This document shows, one piece after another, positions 53,691 through 62,238 of a stretch of 64,000 nt of DNA; positions within the stretch are counted from its first letter, which is position 1; every line of letters begins with the position of its first letter. Source of the stretch: an uncultured Spirochaetales bacterium. Its GTDB lineage: Bacteria > Spirochaetota > Spirochaetia > Sphaerochaetales > Sphaerochaetaceae. The DNA is taken from the NCBI GenBank assembly GCA_944393005.1, contig CALXYO010000007.1, positions 1 to 64,000 of the forward strand, given 5' to 3'. Made by a program: the position numbers and the translations under genes. Below the pieces are notes generated by a model. It saw only the letters and a list, made by a program, of their open reading frames with translations, was not told the origin of the DNA and made no database searches.

Positions 53691-54587
53691 ATGTGGAGAC
53701 TGATTGATTTATCAGGTGAAGGATATTATATTCATGTAAAGAATAAGAATGTCCTTGTTGAGAAAGACGGTAAAAAGGTTTCTTCAGCTGCCTTTTCTGA
53801 TATCAACTCAATTCTTGTACATGGATCCTGCAATAGTTTTTCAGAAGAGTTCTTATCTGCGTGTGTAGAGCATTGTATTCCTCTTATACTCTGCGATGAC
53901 AAACATCTTCCGTCTGGCATGCTTCTCCCGTGGTATCAGCATTCGGATTTTGCTTCCAGATTTAATGGTCAGTTGTCTGCAAAGCTTCCCAAAAGAAAAC
54001 AGGCATGGCAGAGAATTGTGAAAGCAAAAGTACTGAATCAATCAGAATTGCTTTTTAGAACCGGATTTCATGATGAAGCAAAAGTATTACAGATAATGTC
54101 TTCCCATATTCTGACAGGTGACAGTACAAATATTGAAGCACAGGCAGCGAGATTGTATTTCCCGAAACTTTTCGGTGCTGGTTTTCTGCGTAATGACGAA
54201 AACAGCCTTAATGCGCATTTAAATTATGGGTACACAATAGCAAGGTCTCTTATAGCAAGAGCCGTTGTCGGGGCAGGGTTGTGTCCTTCTTTATCTGTTT
54301 TCCATTCAAATCGCATAAATCCGTTTGCTCTGGTGGATGATTTAGTTGAGCCAATACGTCCGTTTGTGGATGAAATGGTAATGAAAATAATGTATGAAGA
54401 TAATCCAGAATCACTTTCATCCGCCTCTAAGAAGAAACTTATTGCCTTGCTCACTTATGAGGTTAAGATCAGAGGCCAGATATATGAACTTTCTCATGCA
54501 GCGGAGAAGTATGTATTAAGTTACTACCGGTTTATATCAGGAGAAGAAAAGGGGATTGCTTACCCGCAATTTATTGAGGATGAATAA
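53691..54587 (+). CDS. cas1: Cas1 integrase (type II)
   Basis: A 298-residue Cas1. The active-site residues are in place: Glu in NIEAQAARLYFPKLFG, His in LSVFHSNRINPFALVDDLVEP, and the acidic residue in DDLVEPIRPFVDE. With Cas2 it inserts new spacers into the array. It begins 3 bases after the cas9 stop and overlaps cas2 by 1 base. No csn2 or cas4 is present, which points to subtype II-C. Confidence 0.96.
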   Translation: MWRLIDLSGEGYYIHVKNKNVLVEKDGKKVSSAAFSDINSILVHGSCNSFSEEFLSACVEHCIPLILCDDKHLPSGMLLPWYQHSDFASRFNGQLSAKLPKRKQAWQRIVKAKVLNQSELLFRTGFHDEAKVLQIMSSHILTGDSTNIEAQAARLYFPKLFGAGFLRNDENSLNAHLNYGYTIARSLIARAVVGAGLCPSLSVFHSNRINPFALVDDLVEPIRPFVDEMVMKIMYEDNPESLSSASKKKLIALLTYEVKIRGQIYELSHAAEKYVLSYYRFISGEEKGIAYPQFIEDE

Positions 54588-54916
54588 TGGCAGTAGGAGC
54601 GTATGAAGCAGTGTGGTTGTTTGTAGGATTTGATCTGCCGACTCTGACTACAGAGGATAAACGGCGTGCAACAAGATTCAGAAATTCTTTGCTTGATCTC
54701 GGTTTTCAGATGTTCCAGCTTTCTTTTTATTCCTATTATTTTACATCAAAGACACAGGCTGATTCTGTTGCATCACGGATAGAGGGGCTTGTTCCTCCAA
54801 ACGGTTGTGTTTCAATCTTTTTCATAACAGATAAGCAGTTTGGTATGATCCGGACTTTTTTCGGAGGAAAATCAAAAACGAATGATATACCTGAACAAGG
54901 GCTTCTGTTCGAATAA
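54587..54916 (+). CDS. cas2: Cas2 (type II)
   Basis: A 109-residue Cas2. The ferredoxin-like start AVWLFVGFDLPTLT contains the conserved Asp, and the C-terminal FFITDKQFGMIRTFFG is typical of type II Cas2. It bridges the two Cas1 dimers during spacer capture. The start overlaps the cas1 stop. Its stop codon overlaps the U-run of the minus-strand tracrRNA terminator. Confidence 0.95.
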   Translation: MAVGAYEAVWLFVGFDLPTLTTEDKRRATRFRNSLLDLGFQMFQLSFYSYYFTSKTQADSVASRIEGLVPPNGCVSIFFITDKQFGMIRTFFGGKSKTNDIPEQGLLFE

Positions 54917-54992
54917 AAAATGAGCCTCCAAAATGGGAGGCAACTTACGACCAAACGTCTTATTGAAGACATCAGCCTAACTAAAATGTGTA
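54916..54992 (-). ncRNA. Predicted tracrRNA
   Basis: The minus strand starts with an anti-repeat (ACACATTTTAGTTAGGCTGA and on to TGTCTTCAA). Paired with the minus-strand repeat it gives 29 consecutive pairs, of which three are G-U wobbles. A short nexus-like hairpin follows (ACG TTTGGT CGT), then a terminator stem GCCTCC-CATTTT-GGAGGC with TCATTTTTT. Total length is about 76 bases. Cas9 needs this RNA for guide maturation and cutting. It is encoded between cas2 and the array and opposes the cas genes. Confidence 0.85.
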
Positions 54993-54997
54993 TCTAT

Positions 54998-55026
54998 ATT
55001 ATTAGATTTGGTTAGAAAATATTCAA
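54998..55026 (-). promoter_or_regulatory. Promoter of the tracrRNA
   Basis: Minus strand TTGAAT (55026-55021) and TAATAA or AATAAT (55004-54998) are 16-17 bp apart, which places transcription start near 54992, exactly at the beginning of the anti-repeat. Confidence 0.55.
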
Positions 55027-55105
55027 GCAAAATTTTTATAAATTGCTGATTGTGGGGTATATTTTGCGGGAAAAAATGAGAAATTATTAATTTTGTCTGA
55101 ATATA

Positions 55106-55141
55106 AATATTGATTAGACAATTATTTGCCTAATCAATATT
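55106..55141. repeat. 12-bp inverted repeat at the array end next to cas2
   Basis: AATATTGATTAG (55106-55117) is mirrored by CTAATCAATATT (55130-55141) with a 12-bp spacer. The right arm shares its last three bases with the first repeat. On the minus strand it is followed by TATTTATATTC, so it could end the pre-crRNA before the tracrRNA promoter. It might also be a recognition element at the integration end. Confidence 0.6.
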
Positions 55142-56949
55142 GTAACACATTTTAGTTAGACTGACGTCCTCAAGAATCATTGTGAATAGTGTTCCGCTCG
55201 GTCTATTGTAACACATTTTAGTTAGACTGACGTCCTCAAGTGTTAACGGTGTCGCTAATGTGCTTCAGGGATTGTAACACATTTTAGTTAGACTGACGTC
55301 CTCAAGCCGATATAATCACTTAACGTCCTGATCATCATTGTAACACATTTTAGTTAGACTGACGTCCTCAAGTACACCATGCTGTTTTCAGAATTATTGA
55401 AAATTGTAACACATTTTAGTTAGACTGACGTCCTCAAGGCTGGCGTCCTCGCACAGGATACTGTGCTGATTGTAACACATTTTAGTTAGACTGACGTCCT
55501 CAAGCAATGAGATTCCGAAGTATTGGTCAGGTTCATTGTAACACATTTTAGTTAGACTGACGTCCTCAAGTCATGATGGTCAACATGCTCCTCATCCTGA
55601 ATTGTAACACATTTTAGTTAGACTGACGTCCTCAAGTAATCCTGAAATCATCTGCATAGCGTATATATTGTAACACATTTTAGTTAGACTGACGTCCTCA
55701 AGCAGGATCGGCTTCAGGATGCTGCAGCCTCAATTGTAACACATTTTAGTTAGACTGACGTCCTCAAGCATCATCAGCAGGCAGTCTTCTGTCGCATCAT
55801 TGTAACACATTTTAGTTAGACTGACGTCCTCAAGACACGGCATGGTGGCATTCATACGTCATTGATTGTAACACATTTTAGTTAGACTGACGTCCTCAAG
55901 CGGCCACCTCGTTCGTTGTCATTCCTTCTCATTGTAACACATTTTAGTTAGACTGACGTCCTCAAGTTCTAGAGGTTCTAGTGGTAAGACTGTTAGCATT
56001 GTAACACATTTTAGTTAGACTGACGTCCTCAAGCTTCGACCCGTCCACACCGGAACAGGCCTCATTGTAACACATTTTAGTTAGACTGACGTCCTCAAGA
56101 GGAAGTCGTTCACATCGTCCCCGATCACTATTGTAACACATTTTAGTTAGACTGACGTCCTCAAGTCGTTGTCCGCGTTCTCGTCGCGAAACCGCATTGT
56201 AACACATTTTAGTTAGACTGACGTCCTCAAGTCTTTTCGATGCGGCGGCGGTTTGTCATTCATTGTAACACATTTTAGTTAGACTGACGTCCTCAAGGCA
56301 GTACAAGATCATCGACTGCGACAATTAATTGTAACACATTTTAGTTAGACTGACGTCCTCAAGTCCTGTTGATATCGGTTCTGTGCTTTCTGCATTGTAA
56401 CACATTTTAGTTAGACTGACGTCCTCAAGAGTCGGTCGTTTTGAGTCTGTTATTTCTGGATTGTAACACATTTTAGTTAGACTGACGTCCTCAAGTGATA
56501 ATGCGGCTAAGCTTAAAGACAATGAATTGTAACACATTTTAGTTAGACTGACGTCCTCAAGATATAGGAGAAAAGAAAATGCTAAAGAAAGATTGTAACA
56601 CATTTTAGTTAGACTGACGTCCTCAAGATATAGGAGAAAAGAAAATGCTAAAGAAAGATTGTAACACATTTTAGTTAGACTGACGTCCTCAAGTACGGCA
56701 TGTATCATAGCGGAAACTTCTTCATTGTAACACATTTTAGTTAGACTGACGTCCTCAAGCGTCCTCCCGTCTTGTTCCCGCCCTGTTGCATTGTAACACA
56801 TTTTAGTTAGACTGACGTCCTCAAGACTTCTATGCAGTCTGTCTCCGGCGTAATGATTGTAACACATTTTAGTTAGACTGACGTCCTCAAGATTTGAGCG
56901 CCCAGGAACCTGACGTAACCGATTGTAACACATTTTAGTTAGACTGACG
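55139..56949 (-). CRISPR. Type II CRISPR array, 28 repeats and 27 spacers
   Basis: The repeat is 36 bp (plus strand begins ATTGTAACACATTTTAGTTA and ends GACGTCCTCAAG). Spacers are 30 bp, except spacer 13 (55967-55997), which is 31. Repeats 1-27 look identical. Repeat 28 (56922-56949) keeps only 28 bp and then diverges. I assign the minus strand as transcribed because only this gives G-U pairs with the tracrRNA. In this orientation each repeat ends with TGTTACAAT, an extended -10 promoter, like the Neisseria II-C repeat. Truncated repeat 28 keeps that promoter end, so it can still drive spacer 27. Confidence 0.97.
56562..56657. repeat. Duplicated spacer-repeat unit (spacers 22 and 23 identical)
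   Basis: Spacer 22 (56562-56591) and spacer 23 (56628-56657) are the same 30 bases, starting ATATAGGAGAAAAGAAAATG. This is most simply a tandem duplication of a 66-bp unit. The spacer contains AGGAG and ATG at ribosome-site spacing, so its source is probably the start of a phage or plasmid gene. Confidence 0.9.
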
Positions 56950-56989
56950 CTATCGGATTTAAACCACTAAATAATTAAGAATGGACTTA

Positions 56990-57559
56990 TTACAGGGTAT
57001 TCTTCTTGAATCCTTCATTGATAAGTATCTCATTGATTTCTTTCTTGGGTTTCTGCTTTTCTTCTCTTGCGGGGTATCCCAGTGTGATCACTGATACAAG
57101 ATCGTACTCTTCAATATGAAAAGCTTTCTTTATTTTATCTTCGGTGTAGAAAGTGTCTCTGATCCACAATGCAGCAAATCCTTTTTCTGTTGCCTCCAGC
57201 AGCATATTTTCAATCGCCGCACCTATGGACAGAAGGTCTTCCGTGTTCCACATGGCATCTTTCTTCCTGAGACAGAGAATGGCATGACTTGCGTTTTCAA
57301 TGACTTTCGCACTGACTTTGGAAGTCTTGCAGAATGAGGGAAAGTGCGAATAATCTTCATCGAAAAGTGAAAGCATTATCCGGGAGAGATGCTCCTTCTC
57401 ATCTCCTTTCAGGATCATGAATGTCCAGTTCTGTCTGTTGTGGGCAGATGGTGCAAGCCTTGCGGCATTTATTATTTTCATGATTTCCTCATCCGGAATT
57501 TTCCTGTCTGAGAAATGACGACAGCTGAATCTTCTTTCAATAGCTTCTTCAACATTCAT
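56990..57559 (-). CDS. Nitroreductase family protein (FMN)
   Basis: A 189-residue nitroreductase-fold oxidoreductase. The FMN-binding opening ERRFSCRHFSDRKIPDEEI, the second site LAPSAHNRQNWTF, and the closing VITLGYPAREEKQKPKK are in place. Such enzymes reduce nitro groups, flavins or quinones with NAD(P)H. It overlaps the MocA-like gene upstream by 4 bases. The physiological substrate is unknown. Confidence 0.88.
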   Translation of the reverse strand: MNVEEAIERRFSCRHFSDRKIPDEEIMKIINAARLAPSAHNRQNWTFMILKGDEKEHLSRIMLSLFDEDYSHFPSFCKTSKVSAKVIENASHAILCLRKKDAMWNTEDLLSIGAAIENMLLEATEKGFAALWIRDTFYTEDKIKKAFHIEEYDLVSVITLGYPAREEKQKPKKEINEILINEGFKKNTL

Positions 57560-58134
57560 TTCATATTTTCCCCTTTCAGCAGTGTTTCTGCTTTCTTCAG
57601 ATCATCCTGTGTGTCAACATCCATTATGGAGGCAGGTCCAGCTATGTAGAAATTATGGGATACAAGTTTGCTCAGCGTTCTTACTCTGTGAGTCGTATCG
57701 CTTCTGTAAATCTCGACAAAGCTCCTGCTGAGGGCAACGGGATGACCTGCTTCCCGATTGTAGAATGCTCTTGCGCATTCATAGCCATCGAGTTCCTTTT
57801 CACAGCGTTCGAAGTCAGTTTTTGTTATGAACGGCATGTCAGAAGGCATCACAATGAGCGGTCCGTCCACAGCATTCAATGCTGTCTTGAGGCTTGTTTC
57901 CTGTCCTTCATGGTAAGCCTGATTATAAATGATGTTCACAGGATAAGATGAAAGGATGTTTTCAACTTTTTCCCTTTCATGCCCCGTCACAACATAAACA
58001 CTGTTGCTGTAGCTCAGGGCATTTTCCACACTGTATAGGATAAGCGGCTTTCCGTTTACCGGAGTCAGCAGTTTGTTTATTCCTCCCATTCTCTTTGACA
58101 GACCTGCCGCAAGCAGGATAACTTTTATAGACAT
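57556..58134 (-). CDS. MocA-like nucleotidyltransferase
   Basis: A 192-residue MobA-like NTP transferase. It starts with the nucleotide-binding IKVILLAAGLSKRMGGINKL and carries PLIVMPSDMPFIT (metal-binding Asp), AGHPVALS and SIMDVDTQDDL. This pattern is closest to molybdenum cofactor cytidylyltransferase MocA. Stand-alone MocA-like proteins also occur beside selenium-dependent molybdenum hydroxylases, none of which are here. AGGAG precedes the ATG. Cofactor role is inferred. Confidence 0.8.
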   Translation of the reverse strand: MSIKVILLAAGLSKRMGGINKLLTPVNGKPLILYSVENALSYSNSVYVVTGHEREKVENILSSYPVNIIYNQAYHEGQETSLKTALNAVDGPLIVMPSDMPFITKTDFERCEKELDGYECARAFYNREAGHPVALSRSFVEIYRSDTTHRVRTLSKLVSHNFYIAGPASIMDVDTQDDLKKAETLLKGENMK

Positions 58135-58164
58135 TCAATCAGCTCCTGAATAGAATTTATTGGC

Positions 58165-58848
58165 ATGACAGCTACAATTATAAATGCAATTGCCGTGCTG
58201 TGCGGTACAATTATCGGGCTTATCCTGAAGAAAAACATCTCATCTTCATTCAAGAATATTGTGATGCTTTCATCAGGTGTTGTCACACTGGTTCTAGGAC
58301 TTCAGATGGCTTTTGAGGTTCCATCGGCAATCGCCGTGCTTTTCTCTCTTCTCTTAGGAGGTTTCACAGGCTTTGCCCTGAAGATCGAGGACAGGATAAT
58401 GGCACTGGGGAATATTATCGGAGGAAGCGAAGGCGGCTCTGATTTCGGCAAAGGATTCCTGAATGCATCCCTCCTGTTCTGTACAGGTTCGATGAGTATT
58501 GTCGGAGCAATTGAAGCAGGTACCACAGGGGATTATGAGCTTATTCTCATCAAGAGCATAATGGACGGATTTATGGCAATTGTGTTTGCAGCCAGTTACG
58601 GAAAGGGAGTGGGGGCATCTGTCATTACAATACTTGTATATCAGGGGTTCTTCACACTTTTAGGTGGCTGGATAGAGCCTGTTTTAGGGGAGAGTGGAAT
58701 TGCCGCAATGAGTGCAGCAGGCGGATTCCTGCTTATCTTCCTTGCTCTCGGACTGCTTGGAATAAAACAGATACAGACGGGTAATTTTCTTCCTGCACTT
58801 GTGTTTGCACCTCTCATGCAGTATCTTTATTCCTTCTTGCCTCTATAA
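58165..58848 (+). CDS. DUF554 (YqgA-like) membrane protein
   Basis: A 227-residue DUF554 protein with about seven hydrophobic segments. Family landmarks are the start NAIAVLCGTIIGLILKK, the central FGKGFLNASLLFCTGSMSIV and the closing NFLPALVFAPLM. Function is unknown; it is thought to be a transporter or channel. It is divergent from the MocA-like gene with only 30 bases between starts. Confidence 0.88.
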   Translation: MTATIINAIAVLCGTIIGLILKKNISSSFKNIVMLSSGVVTLVLGLQMAFEVPSAIAVLFSLLLGGFTGFALKIEDRIMALGNIIGGSEGGSDFGKGFLNASLLFCTGSMSIVGAIEAGTTGDYELILIKSIMDGFMAIVFAASYGKGVGASVITILVYQGFFTLLGGWIEPVLGESGIAAMSAAGGFLLIFLALGLLGIKQIQTGNFLPALVFAPLMQYLYSFLPL

Positions 58849-58882
58849 TATATATTTAGTGAGCATGATATAAGACAAATGA

Positions 58883-58922
58883 AAATGCCGCCCTGATTAT
58901 TCATCAGCAGCGGCATTTGTTC
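58883..58922. terminator. Bidirectional terminator between DUF554 and glgP
   Basis: AAATGCCGC (58883-58891) pairs with GCGGCATTT (58910-58918), ending in A- and T-runs on both sides. It lies between two convergent genes. Confidence 0.7.
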
Positions 58923-58940
58923 TAATCATCCAATTGATGA

Positions 58941-61496
58941 TTATTTCTTGACTGTTTTCTTTCTGGTTACAGATGTCTTCTTGAACAGCGGATTGAAAGC
59001 ATCCTCTAAAACAGTATCAGTAGTGCTCTTTCTGACCGGGCAGGGCTTTACATGCCAGATATCATCGGCATATTCCTTGATTGTCCTGTCAGAGGAGAAC
59101 TTGCTGGAAGATGCGATATTGATGATCGCCTTCTTGTTGAAGAGGTCGAAGTCGTCCCTGTAGAGGTCTGTGGCTTCATTGTGCTTCTCATGATACATCC
59201 TCAGATCGGCAATCACGCAGTAGCGGTCGCCATATTCAAAGAGGGACTTCCTGATAGGCTCGAAGATATTGGGCTCATTGAGGTTGAAATGATTTGCATC
59301 ACAAAGTTCGATGACTCTTCTGATACCCTCATCTTTTGCAACCCATTCATTCGGATTGTAATCTTTTCTCAGCTCGTTGATCTCTTCTTCTGTGTGTCCG
59401 AAGATGAAAGCATTCTCATTTCCGGCTTCTTCTGCAATCTCAATGTTCGCTCCGTCAAGGGTTCCCATTGTGAGTGCACCGTTGATCATGAACTTCATGT
59501 TGCTTGTGCCGGAAGCTTCAAGACCGGCAGTTGAAATCTGCTCGGAGATGTTGGCACTTGGAATGATATGCTCTGCCATTGTCACCCTGTAGTTGGGCAT
59601 GAAGTATACGGCGAGCTTGCCTTTTGCTGCCGGGTCATGATTTATGACATGTGCAATGTTGTTGATGAACTTGATGATGAGCTTTGCGTTTACATAACCC
59701 GGTGCAGCCTTTCCTCCGAAAAGGAATGTTGTCGGCGGGAATGATGCGGCAAAGGCACTGTCATTCTTCAGCCTGTCATAAATCATGAGAATGTTGAGAG
59801 CATTCATCAGCTGTCTCTTGTACTCATGGATTCTCTTTACCTGCACATCGATGATCGTGTCCGGATTGATTGTGATTCCGCAGTCCTTTCTGAGGAAGTT
59901 CGCAGCACGGAGCTTTGATTCAAGTTTTATCTTCGCAAAGTCTTCCCTGAATACCTTGTCATCTGCAAAGGGGCGCAGATTCCTGATCTGTGTGAAATCC
60001 GTGATCCATCCGTCCCCGATGGCCTCGCTGATCTTTGAAGCAAGCATCGGATTCGCATCAAGCAGCCAGCGGCGCTGTGTGATTCCGTTTGTCTTGTTGT
60101 TGAAACGGTCAGGGAATATGATGTTGAACTCAGGAAACATTGACGCCTTGAGCAGATCAGAATGAAGCTGGGCAACACCGTTTGTGCTGTGTGTTCCGAT
60201 AATTGCAAGATTTGCCATTCTCACCATTTTCGGATTTGACTCCTCAATGATTGAAACCTTTGCGATCTTCTCGTTCTGGAGAGGGAAGAATGAAACAGCC
60301 TTCTGAAGGAAGCGGTGGTTGATTTCATATATGATCTGCATGTGGCGCGGTAGGATAGACTCAAGCATCGGTATTGACCACTTCTCAAGTGCCTCAGGCA
60401 TGAGAGTGTGGTTTGTGTATCCGAGTGTCTTTACCGTGATATCCCAGGCATCATCCCATGAAAGACCTTCCTGATCGATGAGAATCCTCATGAGTTCAGG
60501 CACGGCGATTGACGGGTGGGTGTCATTGAGCTGGATGGCAGCTTCATCAGGGAACTTGCTCCATGAGTATTTGTCGTTCCTCTTGAAGCGGCGTACGATG
60601 TCGGCAAGAGAACATGCAACGAAGAAGTACTGCTGCTTGAGACGCAGTTCCTTACCCATATAAAGGGTGTCGTTGGGGTAGAGCACCTGTGAGATGTTCT
60701 CGGCATTGATCTTGTGTCGTACTGCTTCTGTGTAGTCGCCAGAGTTGAACTCCTGGAAGCTGAATTCCATCGGGGACTGTGCCGACCAGAGGCGGAGCGT
60801 GTTGATTGTCTTTCCGCCGTAGCCGATGATCGGTGTGTCATATGCCATGCCATTCACCTGTTCAGCCGGAATCCACTTGAAGATGTCCTTTCCGTTTTCC
60901 CTGAGGACCTTGACTTCTCCTCCGAAATAAACAGGGTAGACAAGATCGCTTCTCTTGACTTCCCACGGATTGCCTTCTTTCAGCCAGTTGTCCGGCTGTT
61001 CGACCTGCCATCCGTTCCTTATCTGCTGCTTGAAAATTCCGTAATTGTAGCGGATGCCGTATCCGTATGCCGGGATTTCAAGAGTGGCAAGGCTGTCAAG
61101 GAAACATGCGGCAAGACGTCCAAGTCCTCCGTTTCCGAGGCCGGCATCGGGTTCCTGATCGATAAGATCCTCGAGCTGGTAGCCGAGAGAGGAAAGAGCT
61201 TCTTTCACCTGCTTTTCAAGACCGAGGTTGATGATATTGTTGGTCATTGCACGTCCCATGAGGAATTCAAGGGAAAGATAATAGACTCTTTTCGCGCTTT
61301 TCTCTCTCTGTGTCTTTCTTGACAGATCCCACTGGTGAATGACTCTGTCCCTGATTGCCATTGCGATTGCCTGATAGCGTGCTTCTTCTGTTGTATGATA
61401 GACATCTGCATCAAATGTGTACTTCAGCTGCTCCGCGAAGTCCTGAGCGATGTCTTTTGCACTGTGTCCGTATCTTGTGCGAGGTTCACTAGCCAT
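58941..61496 (-). CDS. glgP: Glycogen/starch phosphorylase (GT35)
   Basis: An 851-residue enzyme that releases glucose 1-phosphate from alpha-1,4-glucan. The N-terminal YYLSLEFLMGRAMTNN and the catalytic-site DAGLGNGGLGRLAACFLDS are intact. Pyridoxal phosphate is bound by Lys668 in ASGTSNMKFMINGA. Length is typical. AGGAGG precedes the ATG. It stands alone, without glg synthesis genes. A perfect inverted repeat lies about 130 bases upstream of the start. Confidence 0.97.
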   Translation of the reverse strand: MASEPRTRYGHSAKDIAQDFAEQLKYTFDADVYHTTEEARYQAIAMAIRDRVIHQWDLSRKTQREKSAKRVYYLSLEFLMGRAMTNNIINLGLEKQVKEALSSLGYQLEDLIDQEPDAGLGNGGLGRLAACFLDSLATLEIPAYGYGIRYNYGIFKQQIRNGWQVEQPDNWLKEGNPWEVKRSDLVYPVYFGGEVKVLRENGKDIFKWIPAEQVNGMAYDTPIIGYGGKTINTLRLWSAQSPMEFSFQEFNSGDYTEAVRHKINAENISQVLYPNDTLYMGKELRLKQQYFFVACSLADIVRRFKRNDKYSWSKFPDEAAIQLNDTHPSIAVPELMRILIDQEGLSWDDAWDITVKTLGYTNHTLMPEALEKWSIPMLESILPRHMQIIYEINHRFLQKAVSFFPLQNEKIAKVSIIEESNPKMVRMANLAIIGTHSTNGVAQLHSDLLKASMFPEFNIIFPDRFNNKTNGITQRRWLLDANPMLASKISEAIGDGWITDFTQIRNLRPFADDKVFREDFAKIKLESKLRAANFLRKDCGITINPDTIIDVQVKRIHEYKRQLMNALNILMIYDRLKNDSAFAASFPPTTFLFGGKAAPGYVNAKLIIKFINNIAHVINHDPAAKGKLAVYFMPNYRVTMAEHIIPSANISEQISTAGLEASGTSNMKFMINGALTMGTLDGANIEIAEEAGNENAFIFGHTEEEINELRKDYNPNEWVAKDEGIRRVIELCDANHFNLNEPNIFEPIRKSLFEYGDRYCVIADLRMYHEKHNEATDLYRDDFDLFNKKAIINIASSSKFSSDRTIKEYADDIWHVKPCPVRKSTTDTVLEDAFNPLFKKTSVTRKKTVKK

Positions 61497-61627
61497 AATG
61501 CCTCCTGTCCGCTAGATGAAAATGGTTGTTTTCATATGACTAAAGACTTATCATTCAAGAAAGTAGATCATAGAATGTTAAAACAGCCATTGAGGATTAT
61601 CTAGAAAAAGTTCTTTTTGTGTCAATC

Positions 61628-61663
61628 GTTCTCATATATAAAGAGGTTAATTATTATGAGAAC
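61628..61663. promoter_or_regulatory. 9-bp inverted repeat upstream of glgP
   Basis: GTTCTCATA (61628-61636) and TATGAGAAC (61655-61663) are perfect arms with an 18-bp spacer, in the stretch between glgP and the divergent tRNA-rpmG transcript. It may be an operator for glgP or a two-site regulator. The rest of 61497-61744 holds nothing else I recognise. Confidence 0.4.
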
Positions 61664-61744
61664 ATTCTATATAGTGTGCAGGCATGATCTTCAGCGCTAG
61701 CTGTGCCGGTTCTTATTTTTGGGTGAAATAGTTAATTCAAAATG

Positions 61745-61774
61745 TTGACATGGTTTGATTCTTTTTGATATATT
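61745..61774 (+). promoter_or_regulatory. Promoter of the tRNA-Thr/rpmG/secE/nusG transcript
   Basis: TTGACA (61745-61750) and TATATT (61769-61774) are separated by 18 bp. Transcription would start near 61781, about 50 bases before tRNA-Thr. Confidence 0.65.
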
Positions 61775-61833
61775 GGCATCTGCATGTTGCTATACCCCTA
61801 GTCAAGGTATGTCCAACGGCACAAGGAAAAATT

Positions 61834-61906
61834 GCCCTTGTAGCTCAGCCGGTAGAGCACCACCATGGTAAGGTGGGGGTCAGCGGTTCAAATCCGCTCG
61901 GGGGCT
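61834..61906 (+). tRNA. tRNA-Thr (anticodon GGT)
   Basis: A 73-base cloverleaf. Acceptor GCCCTTG pairs with CGGGGGC, the anticodon stem is CCACC/GGTGG with loop ATGGTAA, and the T-loop is TTCAAAT. The 3' CCA is not encoded. Confidence 0.93.
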
Positions 61907-61926
61907 GATATTCTAAGGAGAACGAT

Positions 61927-62106
61927 ATGGCAAACGCTAAGAAAAATAGTCCTGTAGAGAAAATTGCACTTCAGTGCACAGAGTGTAAGCAGAAGAACTA
62001 CACAACAAGCAAGAACCGCCGCAATATCGCCGGCAAGCTTGAACTTATGAAGTATTGTCCGTTTGAAAGGAAGCATACTCTCCACAGAGAAACAAAAATA
62101 AAGTAA
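61927..62106 (+). CDS. rpmG: Ribosomal protein L33
   Basis: A 59-residue L33 ([16 protein letters not shown] at its start, ending in [12 protein letters not shown]). It has one CxxC pair (CTEC) and a single later Cys in YCPFERKH, the form also seen in Bacillus RpmGA-type L33, with fewer cysteines than the four-Cys zinc form. AAGGAG precedes the start. It is a component of the large ribosomal subunit. Confidence 0.95.
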   Translation: MANAKKNSPVEKIALQCTECKQKNYTTSKNRRNIAGKLELMKYCPFERKHTLHRETKIK

Positions 62107-62130
62107 GATAGGTTCTGCCGAGGTACGAGC

Positions 62131-62204
62131 GGGTTCGTAGCTCCAACGGTTAGAGCACTGGTCTCCAAAACCGGGTGTTGTACGTTCGAATCGTACCGGA
62201 CCCG
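62131..62204 (+). tRNA. tRNA-Trp (anticodon CCA)
   Basis: A 74-base cloverleaf. Acceptor GGGTTCG pairs with CGGACCC, the anticodon stem is CTGGT/ACCGG with loop CTCCAAA, and the T-arm is GTACG-TTCGAAT-CGTAC. The rpmG-trnW-secE order is widely conserved in bacteria. Confidence 0.93.
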
Positions 62205-62238
62205 CTGGTGCTTCGGCAGAGAAAAAGGGAGAAGCAAA

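Noticed and set aside
54922..54941. Plus-strand terminator of the cas operon
   Set aside because: The hairpin has its U-run only on the minus strand. On the plus strand AACTTACG follows, so it belongs to the tracrRNA.
55703..55732. Spacer 9 shares CTTCAGGATGCTGC with the rplA region near 63680, suggesting self-targeting
   Set aside because: Only about 14 bases match and the rest differ. This is short of a protospacer match and is expected by chance.
55962..56933. Minus-strand open frames of 81 and 202 codons with a repeated LEDVSLTKMCYN unit
   Set aside because: They are read-throughs of the CRISPR array: the 66-bp period is a multiple of three and the repeat has no stop in this frame.
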